DNA from: Hymenobacter sediminicola
GTDB lineage: Bacteria; Bacteroidota; Bacteroidia; Cytophagales; Hymenobacteraceae
NCBI RefSeq assembly: GCF_014250515.1
Contig: NZ_CP060202.1
Coordinates: forward strand, 178,501-242,500
Reading direction: 5' to 3'
DNA: 64,000 bases
The position numbers and the translations under genes were made by a program. The notes under the pieces were generated by a model. The model was not told where the DNA came from and searched no databases. It saw nothing but the letters and a program-made list of their open reading frames with translations. This document shows positions 16,042-24,797 of the stretch, in pieces. How positions within the stretch are numbered: the first letter of the stretch is position 1; each line of letters starts with the position of its first letter.

Positions 16042-17337
16042 TTACCAGGAGCCGCTGTTGCTGTTGTCATCATCGAACCCGCCACCGCCAGTGTCGCCGG
16101 AAGAGGCATCGTCGTAGGATGAGGACCCATCGTTGTCGGAAGAGAAATAATCCGGCGACGCGTCGGGTGCATCAGAGAAATAGTCTGGTGCGGGCTCGGG
16201 TGCGGCACCCGAATCGTTGAGAAACGGAAAGCCACCCGCACCGGCGGCTCCACCTGTGGCGGCACCAGAGTCGAGGTTGGGGGAAGGCGTATCAGGATGC
16301 AATGGGGGGCTGTCGGGCTGGTTCTGGCCATTAGCCATGCGGTTGCCGAGGTAGGCACCGGCCGCCGCTGCCGCGCCCGTCAGCAGCACGCCTCCCATAC
16401 CACTACCACCCCCGGTGCGGTTCGGCAGAAAGTCGGGGCTCTGGCGGTTGCCGTAGCCGGGGCCGTAGTTGCCGGCTGGCCCGTTGGGTTGAACAGGAGG
16501 CTGGTTGTTCTGGGGCGGGTAGAAAGTAGGGGCAGAGCTTCCCTGTGGGCTGGCAACAGTAGCCGCGGAACGCCGCCGAAACATGCGCACCAGCAGCCAT
16601 ATACCCCCAATGACTACCACTGCTCCTACCAGTAGCACGCCCCCGCTCAGGCCCAATACGGTCGAAGGAGCCATATAACCAATACCGGAAGAGGAAGAAT
16701 TGGGGTTGAACGGCTCACTGGCTGGCTCGTCAACAGCACTGCGTTGGTCTGCTACGGTCGGTTCGGAGTTCGGAAGTGTGCCGGCTGCGGCGGCATCAGT
16801 TGCCGCTTCTGCTTGGGGTTGCATCGGGGCCGAATCGGGGTTGGCGGCCTGCATCAATGTGTTCAGGCCGTTGCGCAGGCCCGTAAAGTAGCGGCCCTGT
16901 TTGAAGCTGGGCGTCATCTGCTCACTAATCACGCGGGCCGTCAGGGCCGGCGTGATCTGGCTGCGCAAGCCCGAACCGGCCTGAATCGTGACCTGATGCT
17001 CCTGAGCGGCCAGCAGAAGCACAATACCGTTGTTCTTGTCGCGCTGGCCCACACCCCAGGCCGTGCCCAGCGCCCGGCCATAATCGGCTATGTCGCGGCC
17101 GCCCAGGGTAGGCACCGTGACGATTACCAGCTGGGTGCCGGTATTGTCGGCGTAGCGGCGCAGGCCGTTTTCCAGCTTCTGGGCGTCGGCGGCACTCAGC
17201 AGTTGTCCCCCGTCATTCACAAACCGAAACGGACTGGGCCGGGCCGGTAGCCCATCAGCCGATTGGGCACTGAGTGGCGCGAATCTACTTCCACCAAGGA
17301 GTAGCAGCAGAAGCAGCAAGAAAGCAAAGCGAGGCAT
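16042..17337 (-). CDS. TPM-domain (YgcG-type) membrane protein with Gly/Asp/Ser-rich tail
   Basis: A 431-residue envelope protein. It has a signal peptide (1-24) and a TPM domain (about 35-150: FRFVNDGGQLLSAADAQKLENGLRRY, TQLVIVTVPTLGG, GVGQRDKNNGIVLLLAAQEHQVTIQAGSGL). A variable linker leads to a membrane helix (about 227-250), then an Asn/Pro/Gly segment and an acidic Gly/Ser/Asp tail ending SGDTGGGGFDDDNSNSGSW, a common TPM C-terminus. In the family the TPM domain has been linked to photosystem II repair (Psb32) and bacterial envelope quality control; its role here is unclear. The start at 17337 sits at the signal peptide. Confidence 0.86.
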   Translation of the reverse strand: MPRFAFLLLLLLLLGGSRFAPLSAQSADGLPARPSPFRFVNDGGQLLSAADAQKLENGLRRYADNTGTQLVIVTVPTLGGRDIADYGRALGTAWGVGQRDKNNGIVLLLAAQEHQVTIQAGSGLRSQITPALTARVISEQMTPSFKQGRYFTGLRNGLNTLMQAANPDSAPMQPQAEAATDAAAAGTLPNSEPTVADQRSAVDEPASEPFNPNSSSSGIGYMAPSTVLGLSGGVLLVGAVVVIGGIWLLVRMFRRRSAATVASPQGSSAPTFYPPQNNQPPVQPNGPAGNYGPGYGNRQSPDFLPNRTGGGSGMGGVLLTGAAAAAGAYLGNRMANGQNQPDSPPLHPDTPSPNLDSGAATGGAAGAGGFPFLNDSGAAPEPAPDYFSDAPDASPDYFSSDNDGSSSYDDASSGDTGGGGFDDDNSNSGSW

Positions 17338-17503
17338 AGGACGAAAAGCTAGGTGAAAGGAAGGGAGAGTGCCTGTTTCGCAGCATACGCAACTCGCCTT
17401 GCAGGGATAAGAAAAGTCACCGCAATTGTGATACACGTCAATTCCGCAGTGGCAAAACGTGGGTTGGAAGGTTCTGCAGAACAAATCATGTACCTACGTG
17501 TGT

Positions 17504-17511
17504 TAGCTTTG
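17504..17511 (+). promoter_or_regulatory. -7 promoter box TAGCTTTG almost touching the start codon
   Basis: TAGCTTTG ends 5 bp before the ATG at 17517. In Bacteroidota transcription starts a few bases beyond this box, so the mRNA may be leaderless. Confidence 0.45.
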
Positions 17512-17516
17512 TATCT

Positions 17517-17948
17517 ATGAAACCAGCTCCGCAACTACGTCTCTACTTTGAAAATGCAGCCGCTTTGCTGCAGGAAGACCCGGCTGGTTTTCTGAGAGTT
17601 ACCTGGAAACAGCATCCACGCCAGCCCCAGGACACCCGGGCCGTTTTCATGCACATGATGCAGGGAATCAGCCGCAACAACTGGAGCCGCATCCTCATCA
17701 ACCAAGCTAGCATGGTGCCGTTTGCGCCGGACGAGCAGGAGTGGGTAGCGCGGGAATGGCTGCCTCGTGCGGTGGAGGCCGGCTACCGCCATGGCGCCGT
17801 GGTGGTTTCAGCCGATGTGATGGTGCGCCTAGCCACGGCCTACATTACCACGCAGGCGCCGGTTTCGGCTTTGGTGTACCGCTCCTTCGAAACGGATGCC
17901 GAGGCCGTAGAGTGGCTGTTGCAGCACCCCCGGTCGGCTTCTTTCTAA
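17517..17948 (+). CDS. Paralogous family member 3 (divergent), unknown function
   Basis: A 143-residue soluble protein with the same architecture as 6807-7235 and 14494-14910 but lower identity: WKQHPRQPQDTRAVFMHMM, NWSRILINQAS, EQEWVAREWLPRAVEAGY, AVVVSADVMVR and a closing ETDAEAVEWLLQHP helix. The CxRWLxDxRRR strand of the other two is replaced by NWSRILINQ. It is possibly translated from a leaderless transcript. Confidence 0.75.
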   Translation: MKPAPQLRLYFENAAALLQEDPAGFLRVTWKQHPRQPQDTRAVFMHMMQGISRNNWSRILINQASMVPFAPDEQEWVAREWLPRAVEAGYRHGAVVVSADVMVRLATAYITTQAPVSALVYRSFETDAEAVEWLLQHPRSASF

Positions 17949-17984
17949 CAAGTCCTTTCTCAGTACATACTGAGAAGTAAAAAG

Positions 17985-18017
17985 AAAGGCCTTCCCGCTT
18001 AGGAGGAAGGCCTTTCT
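17985..18017. terminator. Bidirectional hairpin terminator
   Basis: AGAAAGGCCTTCC (17985-17997) and GGAAGGCCTTTCT (18005-18017) between convergent genes. Confidence 0.75.
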
Positions 18018-18034
18018 GTTGGCTGTAAGGACCG

Positions 18035-18649
18035 CTAGGCTCCTACCCCGGAGCTTTTTGGCCGCTTCTGCATTTCAGACGCGGCAGTAGAGCCCTTGCT
18101 CTTCTCCGTACTGCCGCCGCTTTGGCCCGACTGCACGTTGACGTCGGTGGCCTGCTCGCCGAGGCGCTCCGACATCTGACCCTGGTTCTGGCCGGAGCTG
18201 CTGCTGTGGCTGCCGCGCACCTCTATCTGGTGGCGCCGGGTTTTCTGCTCGTCTTTGGGTACGCTCACGCGCAGCACGCCGTCCTCGAAGCTGGCCTCAA
18301 TCCGGCTGGCATCTACCATGTCGGGGAGCTGTAGGGAACGGTTGAACGAGCCGTAGGAGCTTTCTACCACGTGGTAGCGACGCTGGCTCTGCTCGTTGCG
18401 GAAGGTCCGCTCCCCGGAGATGGTAAGGCGGCCCTGGTGGAAATCTACCTTGATGTCTTCGCGCTTCAGACCGGGTAGCGCGGCCTCCACTTCGTAGCTG
18501 TTCTCGGTTTCGTACGCGTCTATGTGGGGCGAGAAGCTGCTGACGCGGCCCCGCGAGGCCAGAGAGTCGCTAAAGAACCGGTCGAGCATGGAACTGAAGC
18601 TCGAGGAGGACGGATCGGAAAACGAGTCCTGATACTTTTGAATAGCCAT
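18035..18649 (-). CDS. Hsp20/alpha-crystallin small heat-shock protein
   Basis: A 204-residue ATP-independent holdase. The alpha-crystallin domain covers about residues 40-145: PHIDAYETENSYEVEAALPGLKREDIKVDF, GRLTISGER, SYGSFNRSLQLPDMVDASRIEASFEDGVLRVSVPK. These are the canonical motifs. A long Ser/Gln/Gly-rich tail (about 150-204) without a clear IxI/V is unusual and makes the protein longer than typical bacterial Hsp20 (about 150). The start at 18649 precedes the aromatic N-terminal arm. Confidence 0.93.
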   Translation of the reverse strand: MAIQKYQDSFSDPSSSSFSSMLDRFFSDSLASRGRVSSFSPHIDAYETENSYEVEAALPGLKREDIKVDFHQGRLTISGERTFRNEQSQRRYHVVESSYGSFNRSLQLPDMVDASRIEASFEDGVLRVSVPKDEQKTRRHQIEVRGSHSSSSGQNQGQMSERLGEQATDVNVQSGQSGGSTEKSKGSTAASEMQKRPKSSGVGA

Positions 18650-18835
18650 GGCTGTGAAAGGTTGAGGTGAAACAAACGAACACAAGCGCCCCTAATACGC
18701 AGGCCGAAACGGCGTTGTTTCACGAATAAACCTTGTTTTTGCCAGTGCTGGCTCACTTTTTCCTGTGTCGGCCGTAGCCATTGTTTCGTCATCTGCCCGG
18801 CCCGGATGCCAGCAGATATGCGTTGCGGCGCGGCC

Positions 18836-19795
18836 TTACTCTACCGGCGCCGGCGACCAGCCGTGCATGGCCGAAGAAGGCGTGTAAAATGCCGCCTGCT
18901 GCGGATTCAGTTGCCGCGACCAAGCCGCCCGCTGCTTAGGGGTGGCACCTGGCCCTTTCGACTTATACTCGGCAAAGAATGACTCCTGCTTGTTGTCTTC
19001 TTTGCCCCAATGGTCCCAGCCTTTGGGGGCTACCACCGGACCCATTTCACAGTTCAGAAACACGGCTTTGGCAAAGGGCTTCCAAGGGCGGGCCAGGAAG
19101 TAGGAGCCGTCGGGAGCGTTGCCCGTGATGGTGCAGCGCTGAAACACGAACCCAAACGTTACGGTGTCGGGGGTGGAAGGGGCCATGATGCAGGTGCCTT
19201 TGGGCTTGCAGAACAGCGTGCAGTTCTCGAACCAGGCCGTGCCCGAACCCAGAATAAAATCGGTAGTACCCTCGATGTAGCAGTCCTGGTAATACTGGCG
19301 GCTACCGTAGCCATACACATACAGCGTGTCGCGGAAGCCCAGGAAACGGCAGTTGCGGAATTGCGCCTTGTCGCCGTAGACCCACATGGCCGGGGCCTGG
19401 CCCAGCAGGCCCGCCGAGTTCTGGAATGTTATGTTTTCGGCCGAGAAGTCGTTGCCGAACACCCGGAACGCGGCGGCTTCGGAAGTGCCCAGCGGCTTGT
19501 CGGAGCCTTCTACCACGCGGCCGTTGTAGTCGTCGTAGACCAGCACCGTTTCCTCCGCCGACTCGCCGACCAGCCGCACGAAATTCTGCTTCTTGGCCAG
19601 GTTCAGCTTCTCCTTGTAGGTGCCTTTCTTGATAAAAATGGTGATGGGGGTCTTGTTGCCGAGAGGCACCGCATCCAGCGCGGCCTGCACGGTGCGGTAG
19701 GTGCCGCTGCCGTCTTGGGCTACCGTGAGCTGCTGTGCCTGTAGCCGCCCAGCAGCAACTAGCAACAAGACAAAGAATAGTATAACTTTTTTCAT
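18836..19795 (-). CDS. Secreted pectinesterase (CE8)
   Basis: A 319-residue exported enzyme; the signal peptide ends after LQAQ (about residue 21). Carbohydrate esterase family 8 removes methyl esters from homogalacturonan. Family features in order: the GSGTYRTVQAALDAVP opening, the TYKEKL segment, AMWVYGDKAQFRNCRFLGFRDTLYV with a conserved Asp, DCYIEGTTDFILGSG containing the second catalytic Asp (family form G-x-V-DFIFG), and FLARPWKPFA (LGRPW in most members). Length fits a single-domain CE8. No other pectin genes are nearby, so it is an isolated function. Confidence 0.93.
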   Translation of the reverse strand: MKKVILFFVLLLVAAGRLQAQQLTVAQDGSGTYRTVQAALDAVPLGNKTPITIFIKKGTYKEKLNLAKKQNFVRLVGESAEETVLVYDDYNGRVVEGSDKPLGTSEAAAFRVFGNDFSAENITFQNSAGLLGQAPAMWVYGDKAQFRNCRFLGFRDTLYVYGYGSRQYYQDCYIEGTTDFILGSGTAWFENCTLFCKPKGTCIMAPSTPDTVTFGFVFQRCTITGNAPDGSYFLARPWKPFAKAVFLNCEMGPVVAPKGWDHWGKEDNKQESFFAEYKSKGPGATPKQRAAWSRQLNPQQAAFYTPSSAMHGWSPAPVE

Positions 19796-20327
19796 GTTAA
19801 AAATGGTGGGAGGATGGTGGAAGTAGCAGCAATAAGAGCAGGCTTTGGTAGCAGCGGGGTATTGCCAGCTGCACTGGCGCCTTGCATAAGCGCCTATAAT
19901 CTTGTGTCACGCAGTCTGAGCCGTGGTACTGCCTTGCCGCACAGAGGAGTGGGGCGCAAAGCAGGACCGGCTATGCAGCATACAGAGAACAAGCTAATTG
20001 GGCAGGCTAATATATTCTGATTTGCACAAAATACAGACAGGTTGCACTATGAAAATCCTGTTTCTCGTCCACTAGTTGTGGCCCGGCCAAGGCGCGGGGC
20101 CTAAACAGCTGGAAGGAGCCGCCTGAAACCGGACGCCAGTGCCCGCAGCCGGACACCTTTCTGCGAATGGATAAGAGGCCAATGCGGGGTAAGAAACTGA
20201 TAAAAAGTGGTTTGGCGAAATGGCACGGCGCTTGGCTTTTCTACTCCGAAACTGGGGTGGCGCTGTCCGATAGCGCACAGGTGCCCGCCCCGGCTGCCCG
20301 TTGTGTCACCCTTTTTCCTTCTTCGCT
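19796..20327. other. 532-bp divergent intergenic region, no gene seen
   Basis: It separates the pectinesterase start (minus) from the secreted protein at 20328 (plus). Short frames here overlap the 20328 gene out of frame and look unsupported. I see no clear promoter match, RNA or repeat. Confidence 0.4.
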
Positions 20328-20768
20328 ATGCGCCGCTTTTCTCTCGCCGTTTCTGCTGCTGCTACCCAGCTGCTTACTCGTTCCGTTGCTTCAGCTGGCC
20401 TGCTGCTGGGGCTGGCCGCCGCAGTGGCCTCTCCGGCCCAGCACGCCTCCCCCGTATCCGTTACCAGTCCCGATGCCGAAAGCATCCGGGTGCGCATCAG
20501 CCATGCGGCCCAGCAGCCCGGCCGGGTGCAGGTAGTGAGCCTGGGCAGCGGACAGGTCCTGTTCGACGAGGCCTACGATGCGCCTGCCTATGGGCACCGC
20601 TTCAACTTCCGGGCGCTGCCCGCCGGCCGCTATGCCCTACTGCTGCACGCAGCCGGCACGCACTACCGCTACACGCTACAGGTGCAGCATGGCTCGGCCG
20701 GCCAAGCCGTATCGGTGCGCCAGTTGAAAACCCGCGGGCCCCAGCAGCTACTGGCAGACGCGCAATAG
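20328..20768 (+). CDS. Secreted hypothetical protein with beta-sandwich-like C-terminus
   Basis: A 146-residue exported protein. A signal peptide covers about residues 1-40 (cleavage region ASPAQHA). The C-terminal ~90 residues look like a small beta-sandwich: VQVVSLGSGQVLFDEAYDAP, HRFNFRALPAGRYALLLHAAGTHYRYTLQV. The FRALPAGRYAL turn recalls T9SS-type sorting domains or carboxypeptidase-like modules, but the family is not certain. Three frames are open here; this one is chosen for its signal peptide and amphipathic strand pattern. Confidence 0.68.
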   Translation: MRRFSLAVSAAATQLLTRSVASAGLLLGLAAAVASPAQHASPVSVTSPDAESIRVRISHAAQQPGRVQVVSLGSGQVLFDEAYDAPAYGHRFNFRALPAGRYALLLHAAGTHYRYTLQVQHGSAGQAVSVRQLKTRGPQQLLADAQ

Positions 20769-20793
20769 GGGCTGTGCCAGGCAGCTTCTGAAA

Positions 20794-20833
20794 GCCAAAA
20801 GACCCGCGCTAGTAGTAGCGCAGGCCTTTTGGC
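20794..20833 (+). terminator. Imperfect 18-bp hairpin
   Basis: Arms 20794-20811 and 20816-20833 pair with two mismatches around a GTAG loop, 25 bp after the preceding stop. Confidence 0.6.
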
Positions 20834-21004
20834 ATGCTGAGCGGATCCGAAGCATCTCTATCACAATAGCTACGACTGCAAGCAGGTAGGTGGCCTCAAG
20901 GAATGAAAACATTCATCTCCGTGCTCCGAGAGATTCTGGCGGCAAAAAAGGCAGATTGGTACGCTTGCCCAGCCGTATAGTTGTACAAATACGGTCAAGA
21001 AGGC

Positions 21005-21343
21005 CTATTTGCGTTTGTATAGGCGTACCGTAAAACCACCAGAAGTCCTATACACTAAGCTATCCTTTGTCAGTTTTCTGATTCTACCAACATAGGGACC
21101 GTCCTCATTGAAAATCGTGAGGGTAGTAGGGGTGAGGCTGTACCGAACAGGGGTATCCGGAAATTCAACGTAAGTCAAGCTGCTACCTCGCACCTCAAAC
21201 TCGGCATTCCCGCCAGTGCCAACTGCCTAAACCCCCTGCAACAAAGTGGTTGGAGCTACTGCTTTGGGTTTGCGCGCCTGTCCCTGTGCTGATAGGCAAG
21301 CAGTTGAGAGAAACAGCAGGATGCTGACGTATCTGTATAGCAT
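21005..21343 (-). pseudogene. Small secreted protein gene interrupted by an in-frame amber codon
   Basis: From the ATG at 21343 the frame gives a signal peptide (MLYRYVSILLFLSTACLSAQGQ) and continues to LLQGV, then TAG at 21229-21227. It goes on in the same frame as AVGTGGNAEFEVRGSSLTYVEFP through to a natural stop at 21005 after VRLYKRK. The whole is about 112 codons. The sequence around the stop reads LLQGV*AVG; a TGG (Trp) to TAG change would restore a continuous protein of plausible beta-rich (lipocalin-like) type. No frameshift is needed. Either a recent pseudogene, a sequencing error, or read-through. Confidence 0.7.
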
Positions 21344-21479
21344 GAAGTAGAAAGCGCGCTTTTTCTCTTTTTGGGTGCTGCTGTGCGCAGTCAAGCATGT
21401 ACGAAGTGCTTGAGAAATCTTAGGGAAGGTGAGTAAAAGTTGAGAAAACTTTCTCACTTTTACTGAGGTTTAAACGGAA

Positions 21480-21509
21480 AGCGGGCTACTCAGATGTGAG
21501 TAGCCCGCT
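21480..21509. terminator. Hairpin terminator
   Basis: AGCGGGCTACTC (21480-21491) and GAGTAGCCCGCT (21498-21509). Confidence 0.65.
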
Positions 21510-21557
21510 ACCAAGAACCTTTCAGACTATTTAATTAGTCCTCTTTTCTCCCATCTT

Positions 21558-21683
21558 TTAGAGAAACGTTTTCATCCAGCTTACAGCATCCCACAGCTTT
21601 TTTCCAGCTGTACCGATGGTTGCGAGGCGAGAAAGAAAAGCAGCAGTTCGACGCATATAGCGCAAAAAAGCATTCCAATTCAT
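21558..21683 (-). CDS. Possible 41-residue small protein
   Basis: ATG at 21683 gives MNWNAFLRYMRRTAAFLSRL followed by ATIGTAGKKLWDAVSWMKTFL. It is amphipathic and basic, with aromatic residues spaced as in a surface helix. It is framed by two hairpins (21726-21755 upstream and 21480-21509 downstream), which suggests a separate transcription unit. A longer frame starting at 21827 would run through the upstream hairpin. Coding status is uncertain. Confidence 0.35.
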   Translation of the reverse strand: MNWNAFLRYMRRTAAFLSRLATIGTAGKKLWDAVSWMKTFL

Positions 21684-21725
21684 AGGGTAACTACGGTTGG
21701 GTGTATGAGGCGAACAGCCTCGCTG

Positions 21726-21755
21726 AAAGACGGAAGGCGGCAACCTTCCGTCTTT
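21726..21755. terminator. Hairpin terminator-like element
   Basis: AAAGACGGAAGG (21726-21737) and CCTTCCGTCTTT (21744-21755), loop CGGCAA, followed by T on the plus strand. Its parent transcript is unclear. Confidence 0.5.
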
Positions 21756-21908
21756 TGCGTTTACGGCCTTAGCATGGGCTGTAGCCTCCAACCGTCTCTC
21801 GGTTGACGAATACATACTGAGGTCCATGGTTCTACATAGGCACGGGCATTTAGTGACTCAAGACTAAGGTAAGGGTTAGCGACTGGTATTGTTACCTAGC
21901 CGCGTTAT

Positions 21909-21945
21909 AAAACGGGCGGGGGACTTTCGTCTCCCCGCCCGTTTT
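21909..21945 (-). terminator. nrdA terminator
   Basis: AAAACGGGCGGGG (21909-21921) and CCCCGCCCGTTTT (21933-21945), just after the nrdA stop; T-run on the minus strand. Confidence 0.78.
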
Positions 21946-21949
21946 AAAC

Positions 21950-24337
21950 TTACGAACCGCAGGCCTCGCAGGCGTCGGGGTTATCCAGGGAGCAGGCCAT
22001 GTCGGCGGCGTTCTGGGCCGATACGTTCAGCGGCTCCAGGGTCTCGGCGGCTTGCTTCTGCACCGTGAACTTGATGGCGTCGGCGGCGGCTTTGGTGCGC
22101 AGGTAGTACATGCCGGTTTTCAGGCCCTTCTTCCACGAGTGGAAGTGCATGCTGGTGAGCTTGCCGAAGTTCACGTTCAGCACGTGCAGGTTCAGGCTCT
22201 GGCTCTGGCAGATGTACGCGCCCCGGTCGGCCGACATATCAATAATGCGGCGCTGCGAAATCTCCCACACCGTTTTGTACAGGTCCTTGATGTTCTGCGG
22301 GATGCTAGGAATGTCCTGCACCGAGCCGTTGGCCGCAATGATGGCCGTCTTCATCTGGTCGTTCCAGAGGCCCAGCTTCACGAGGTCTTTCAGCAGGTGC
22401 TTGTTTACCACCATAAACTCGCCGCTGAGCACGCGCCGCACATAAATGTTGCTCGTGTAAGGCTCAAACGACTCGTTGTTGCCCAGAATCTGGGCGGTGC
22501 TGGCGGTAGGCATCGGCGCTACCAGCAGCGAGTTGCGCACGCCGTGCTCCATCACCTGGGCGCGCAGCGTGTCCCAGTCCCAGCGGCCCGAGTCCGGCGT
22601 CACGTTCCAGAGGTCGAACTGGAACTTGCCCTGGCTCAGCGGCGAGCCGGGGAAGGTTTCGTAGTGGCCGTCGCGCTGGGCCAGGTCCTTGGAGGCCGTC
22701 ATGGCCGCGAAGTAGATGGTCTCGAAGATGTCTTTGTTCAGGCCGCTGGCTTCGTCGCTCTCAAACGGCATGCGCAGGGCAATGAACGTATCGGCGAGGC
22801 CCTGCACGCCCAGCCCGATGGGGCGGTGGCGGCGGTTGCTGCGCTCGGCCTCAATCACGGGGTAGTAATTGATGTCGATGACCTTGTTCAGGTTCATCGT
22901 GGCGTGGTACGTAACGTCGTAGAGCTTCTGGTGGTCGAAGAACAGGTTGCCGGCGTCGTCGGGGCGCACGTAGCGGGGTAGGGCCAGCGAGGCGAGGTTG
23001 CACACGGCAATTTCGTTCTCGTCGGTGTACTCCATAATCTCGGTGCAGAGGTTGGAGCTCTTGATGGTGCCCAGGTTCTGCTGGTTGCTCTTGCTGTTGG
23101 CGGCGTCCTTGAACAGCATGTAGGGCGTGCCGGTCTCGGTCTGGCTTTCCAGAATGGCAAACCACAGGTCCTGCGCCTTGATGGTTTTGCGGCCGCGGCC
23201 TTCCCGCTCATACTTCTGGTAGAGCTTCTCGAAGTCGTCGCCGAAGCACTCGTCGAGGCCGGGGCACTCGTTGGGGCACATCAGGGTCCAGTCGCCGTTG
23301 GCTTCCACGCGCTTCATGAACAGGTCGGGCGTCCAGAGGGCGAAGAACAAGTCGCGGGCGCGCATCTCCTCCTTACCGTGGTTCTTCTTCAGGTCCAGGA
23401 AGTCGAAGATATCGGCGTGCCAGGGCTCCAGGTAAATAGCGAAGGCACCTTTGCGCTTGCCGCCACCCTGGTCCACGTAGCGGGCCGTGTCGTTGAACAC
23501 CTTCAGCATGGGCACGAGGCCGTTGGAGGTGCCGTTGGTGCCTTTGATGTAGGAGCCGGTGGCGCGCACGTTGTGCACCGCCAAGCCAATACCGCCCGCG
23601 CTCTGCGAAATCAGGGCGCAGTTCTTCAGCGTGTCGTAAATGCCCTCGATGGAGTCGTCCTTCATCGTGAGCAGGAAGCACGAGCTGAGCTGGGGCTTGG
23701 GTGTGCCGGCGTTGAAGAGGGTAGGCGTAGCGTGCGTAAACCACCGCTCCGACATCAGGTTGTAGGTCTCGATGGCGGCGGCAATATCTTCTTTGTGAAT
23801 GCCCACGGCCACGCGCATCAGCATGTGCTGGGGCCGCTCCACTACCTTGCCGTCGAGGCGGAGCAGGTAGCTCCGCTCCAGCGTCTTGAAGCCGAAGTAG
23901 TCGTAGTTGTAGTCCCGGTCATAGATAATGGCCGAGTCGAGGGTGGCCGCATTGGCATGCACGATTTCCCACACGTCCTGCGCAATCAGGGAGGCATTTT
24001 CGCCGGTTTTGGGGTCTTCGTAGGTGTGCAGCCGCTTCATGGTGCTGCTGAACGACTTGCTCGTGACCTTGTGCAGGTTGCTCACGGCAATGCGGGCGGC
24101 CAGAATGGCGTAGTCGGGGTGCTTGGTGGTGAGCGAGGCGGCGGTTTCGGCGGCCAGGTTGTCCAGCTCCACGGTCGTCACGCCGTCGTAGATACCGTCG
24201 ATAACCTTTTTGGCTACCTCAATCGGCGAAATGAAATTCTGGTTGAGCCCGTAACAGAGCTTTTCGATGCGGGCCGTGACTTTGTCGAATTTCACGGATT
24301 CGCGGCGGCCGTCGCGTTTGAGTACCAGCATAGACAT
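21950..24337 (-). CDS. nrdA: Ribonucleoside-diphosphate reductase, large (alpha) subunit
   Basis: A 795-residue class Ia enzyme reducing NDPs to dNDPs with the NrdB radical subunit. Residues 1-90 are an ATP-cone ([28 protein letters not shown]), implying allosteric activity control. Active-site cysteines are present: [34 protein letters not shown]. Substrate and specificity segments [25 protein letters not shown] are intact, and the C-terminal shuttle is CEACGS. The sequence style is the eukaryote-like NrdA common in Bacteroidota. The start at 24337 ([10 protein letters not shown]) suits the family. It lies 460 bp behind nrdB on the same strand with a repeat in the gap, so it may have its own promoter. 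Confidence 0.96.
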   Translation of the reverse strand: MSMLVLKRDGRRESVKFDKVTARIEKLCYGLNQNFISPIEVAKKVIDGIYDGVTTVELDNLAAETAASLTTKHPDYAILAARIAVSNLHKVTSKSFSSTMKRLHTYEDPKTGENASLIAQDVWEIVHANAATLDSAIIYDRDYNYDYFGFKTLERSYLLRLDGKVVERPQHMLMRVAVGIHKEDIAAAIETYNLMSERWFTHATPTLFNAGTPKPQLSSCFLLTMKDDSIEGIYDTLKNCALISQSAGGIGLAVHNVRATGSYIKGTNGTSNGLVPMLKVFNDTARYVDQGGGKRKGAFAIYLEPWHADIFDFLDLKKNHGKEEMRARDLFFALWTPDLFMKRVEANGDWTLMCPNECPGLDECFGDDFEKLYQKYEREGRGRKTIKAQDLWFAILESQTETGTPYMLFKDAANSKSNQQNLGTIKSSNLCTEIMEYTDENEIAVCNLASLALPRYVRPDDAGNLFFDHQKLYDVTYHATMNLNKVIDINYYPVIEAERSNRRHRPIGLGVQGLADTFIALRMPFESDEASGLNKDIFETIYFAAMTASKDLAQRDGHYETFPGSPLSQGKFQFDLWNVTPDSGRWDWDTLRAQVMEHGVRNSLLVAPMPTASTAQILGNNESFEPYTSNIYVRRVLSGEFMVVNKHLLKDLVKLGLWNDQMKTAIIAANGSVQDIPSIPQNIKDLYKTVWEISQRRIIDMSADRGAYICQSQSLNLHVLNVNFGKLTSMHFHSWKKGLKTGMYYLRTKAAADAIKFTVQKQAAETLEPLNVSAQNAADMACSLDNPDACEACGS

Positions 24338-24651
24338 GTGATGTGGGGAGTTGGAGTATGTTGCTACCGGCTCAGCCAAGAGCCCGGCAATAATTCAGAA
24401 GAGGCGCCAAAAGTGCCCGTTCAGCGGCGGGCAGCATGCATTGATAGCGGAAGATATTTCTATCTGGGTTGTAGGACAAACCTTCTTTTCAGAAGTTTTC
24501 CACATAAGCGTAAAACAGTGCAGTTCAGCCGCTTTTTCGTGATTCCGGGGTAGCTATATAGTCCAGCCTGCGCCAAGAATTTTAGGTTGGCTAATTGGCG
24601 AGGAAGTGCTATTGTCTGTAGGTAGGCGTGGAAAGCAATGGCAATAAAAAA

Positions 24652-24757
24652 CGTGTCATCCTGAGTGAAGCGAAGGACCTTCTCTCAGTGGAACAAAACG
24701 GCACTTTATCCGTCGTTCTTATGTGAGAAGGTCCTTCGCTTCATTCAGGATGACACG
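24652..24757. repeat. Imperfect 33-bp inverted repeat between nrdB and nrdA
   Basis: Arms 24652-24684 and 24725-24757 pair over 33 bp with a single mismatch (GTGTCATCCTGAGTGAAGCG versus its partner) around a 40-nt loop. It looks like a dispersed intergenic repeat of the kind common in Hymenobacter genomes (recollection, not checked) rather than a plain terminator. No target-site duplication is visible. The rest of 24338-24797 shows no gene. Confidence 0.7.
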
Positions 24758-24797
24758 AAGAAGAAAGAGTAGCAGAAGGGCCTGAAGACCCTAGTTA

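Noticed and set aside
19010..19744. 244-codon frame opposite the pectinesterase.
   Set aside because: Mirror frame of a confident gene; no recognisable domain or promoter.
20834..20870. Stretch after the 20794 hairpin resembling intergenic repeats often seen in Hymenobacter.
   Set aside because: Only a single, degenerate match by memory; no second copy in the window, so not annotated.
22052..24553. Long antisense open frames (309 and 391 codons) opposite nrdA.
   Set aside because: They shadow strongly conserved nrdA codons in a high-GC genome; composition is Ala/Val/His/Arg-rich without family motifs.
24652..24757. Inverted repeat in the nrdB-nrdA gap considered as an insertion sequence or MITE with terminal repeats.
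   Set aside because: The interior is only 40 nt, no transposase or target duplication is visible; recorded as a repeat instead.
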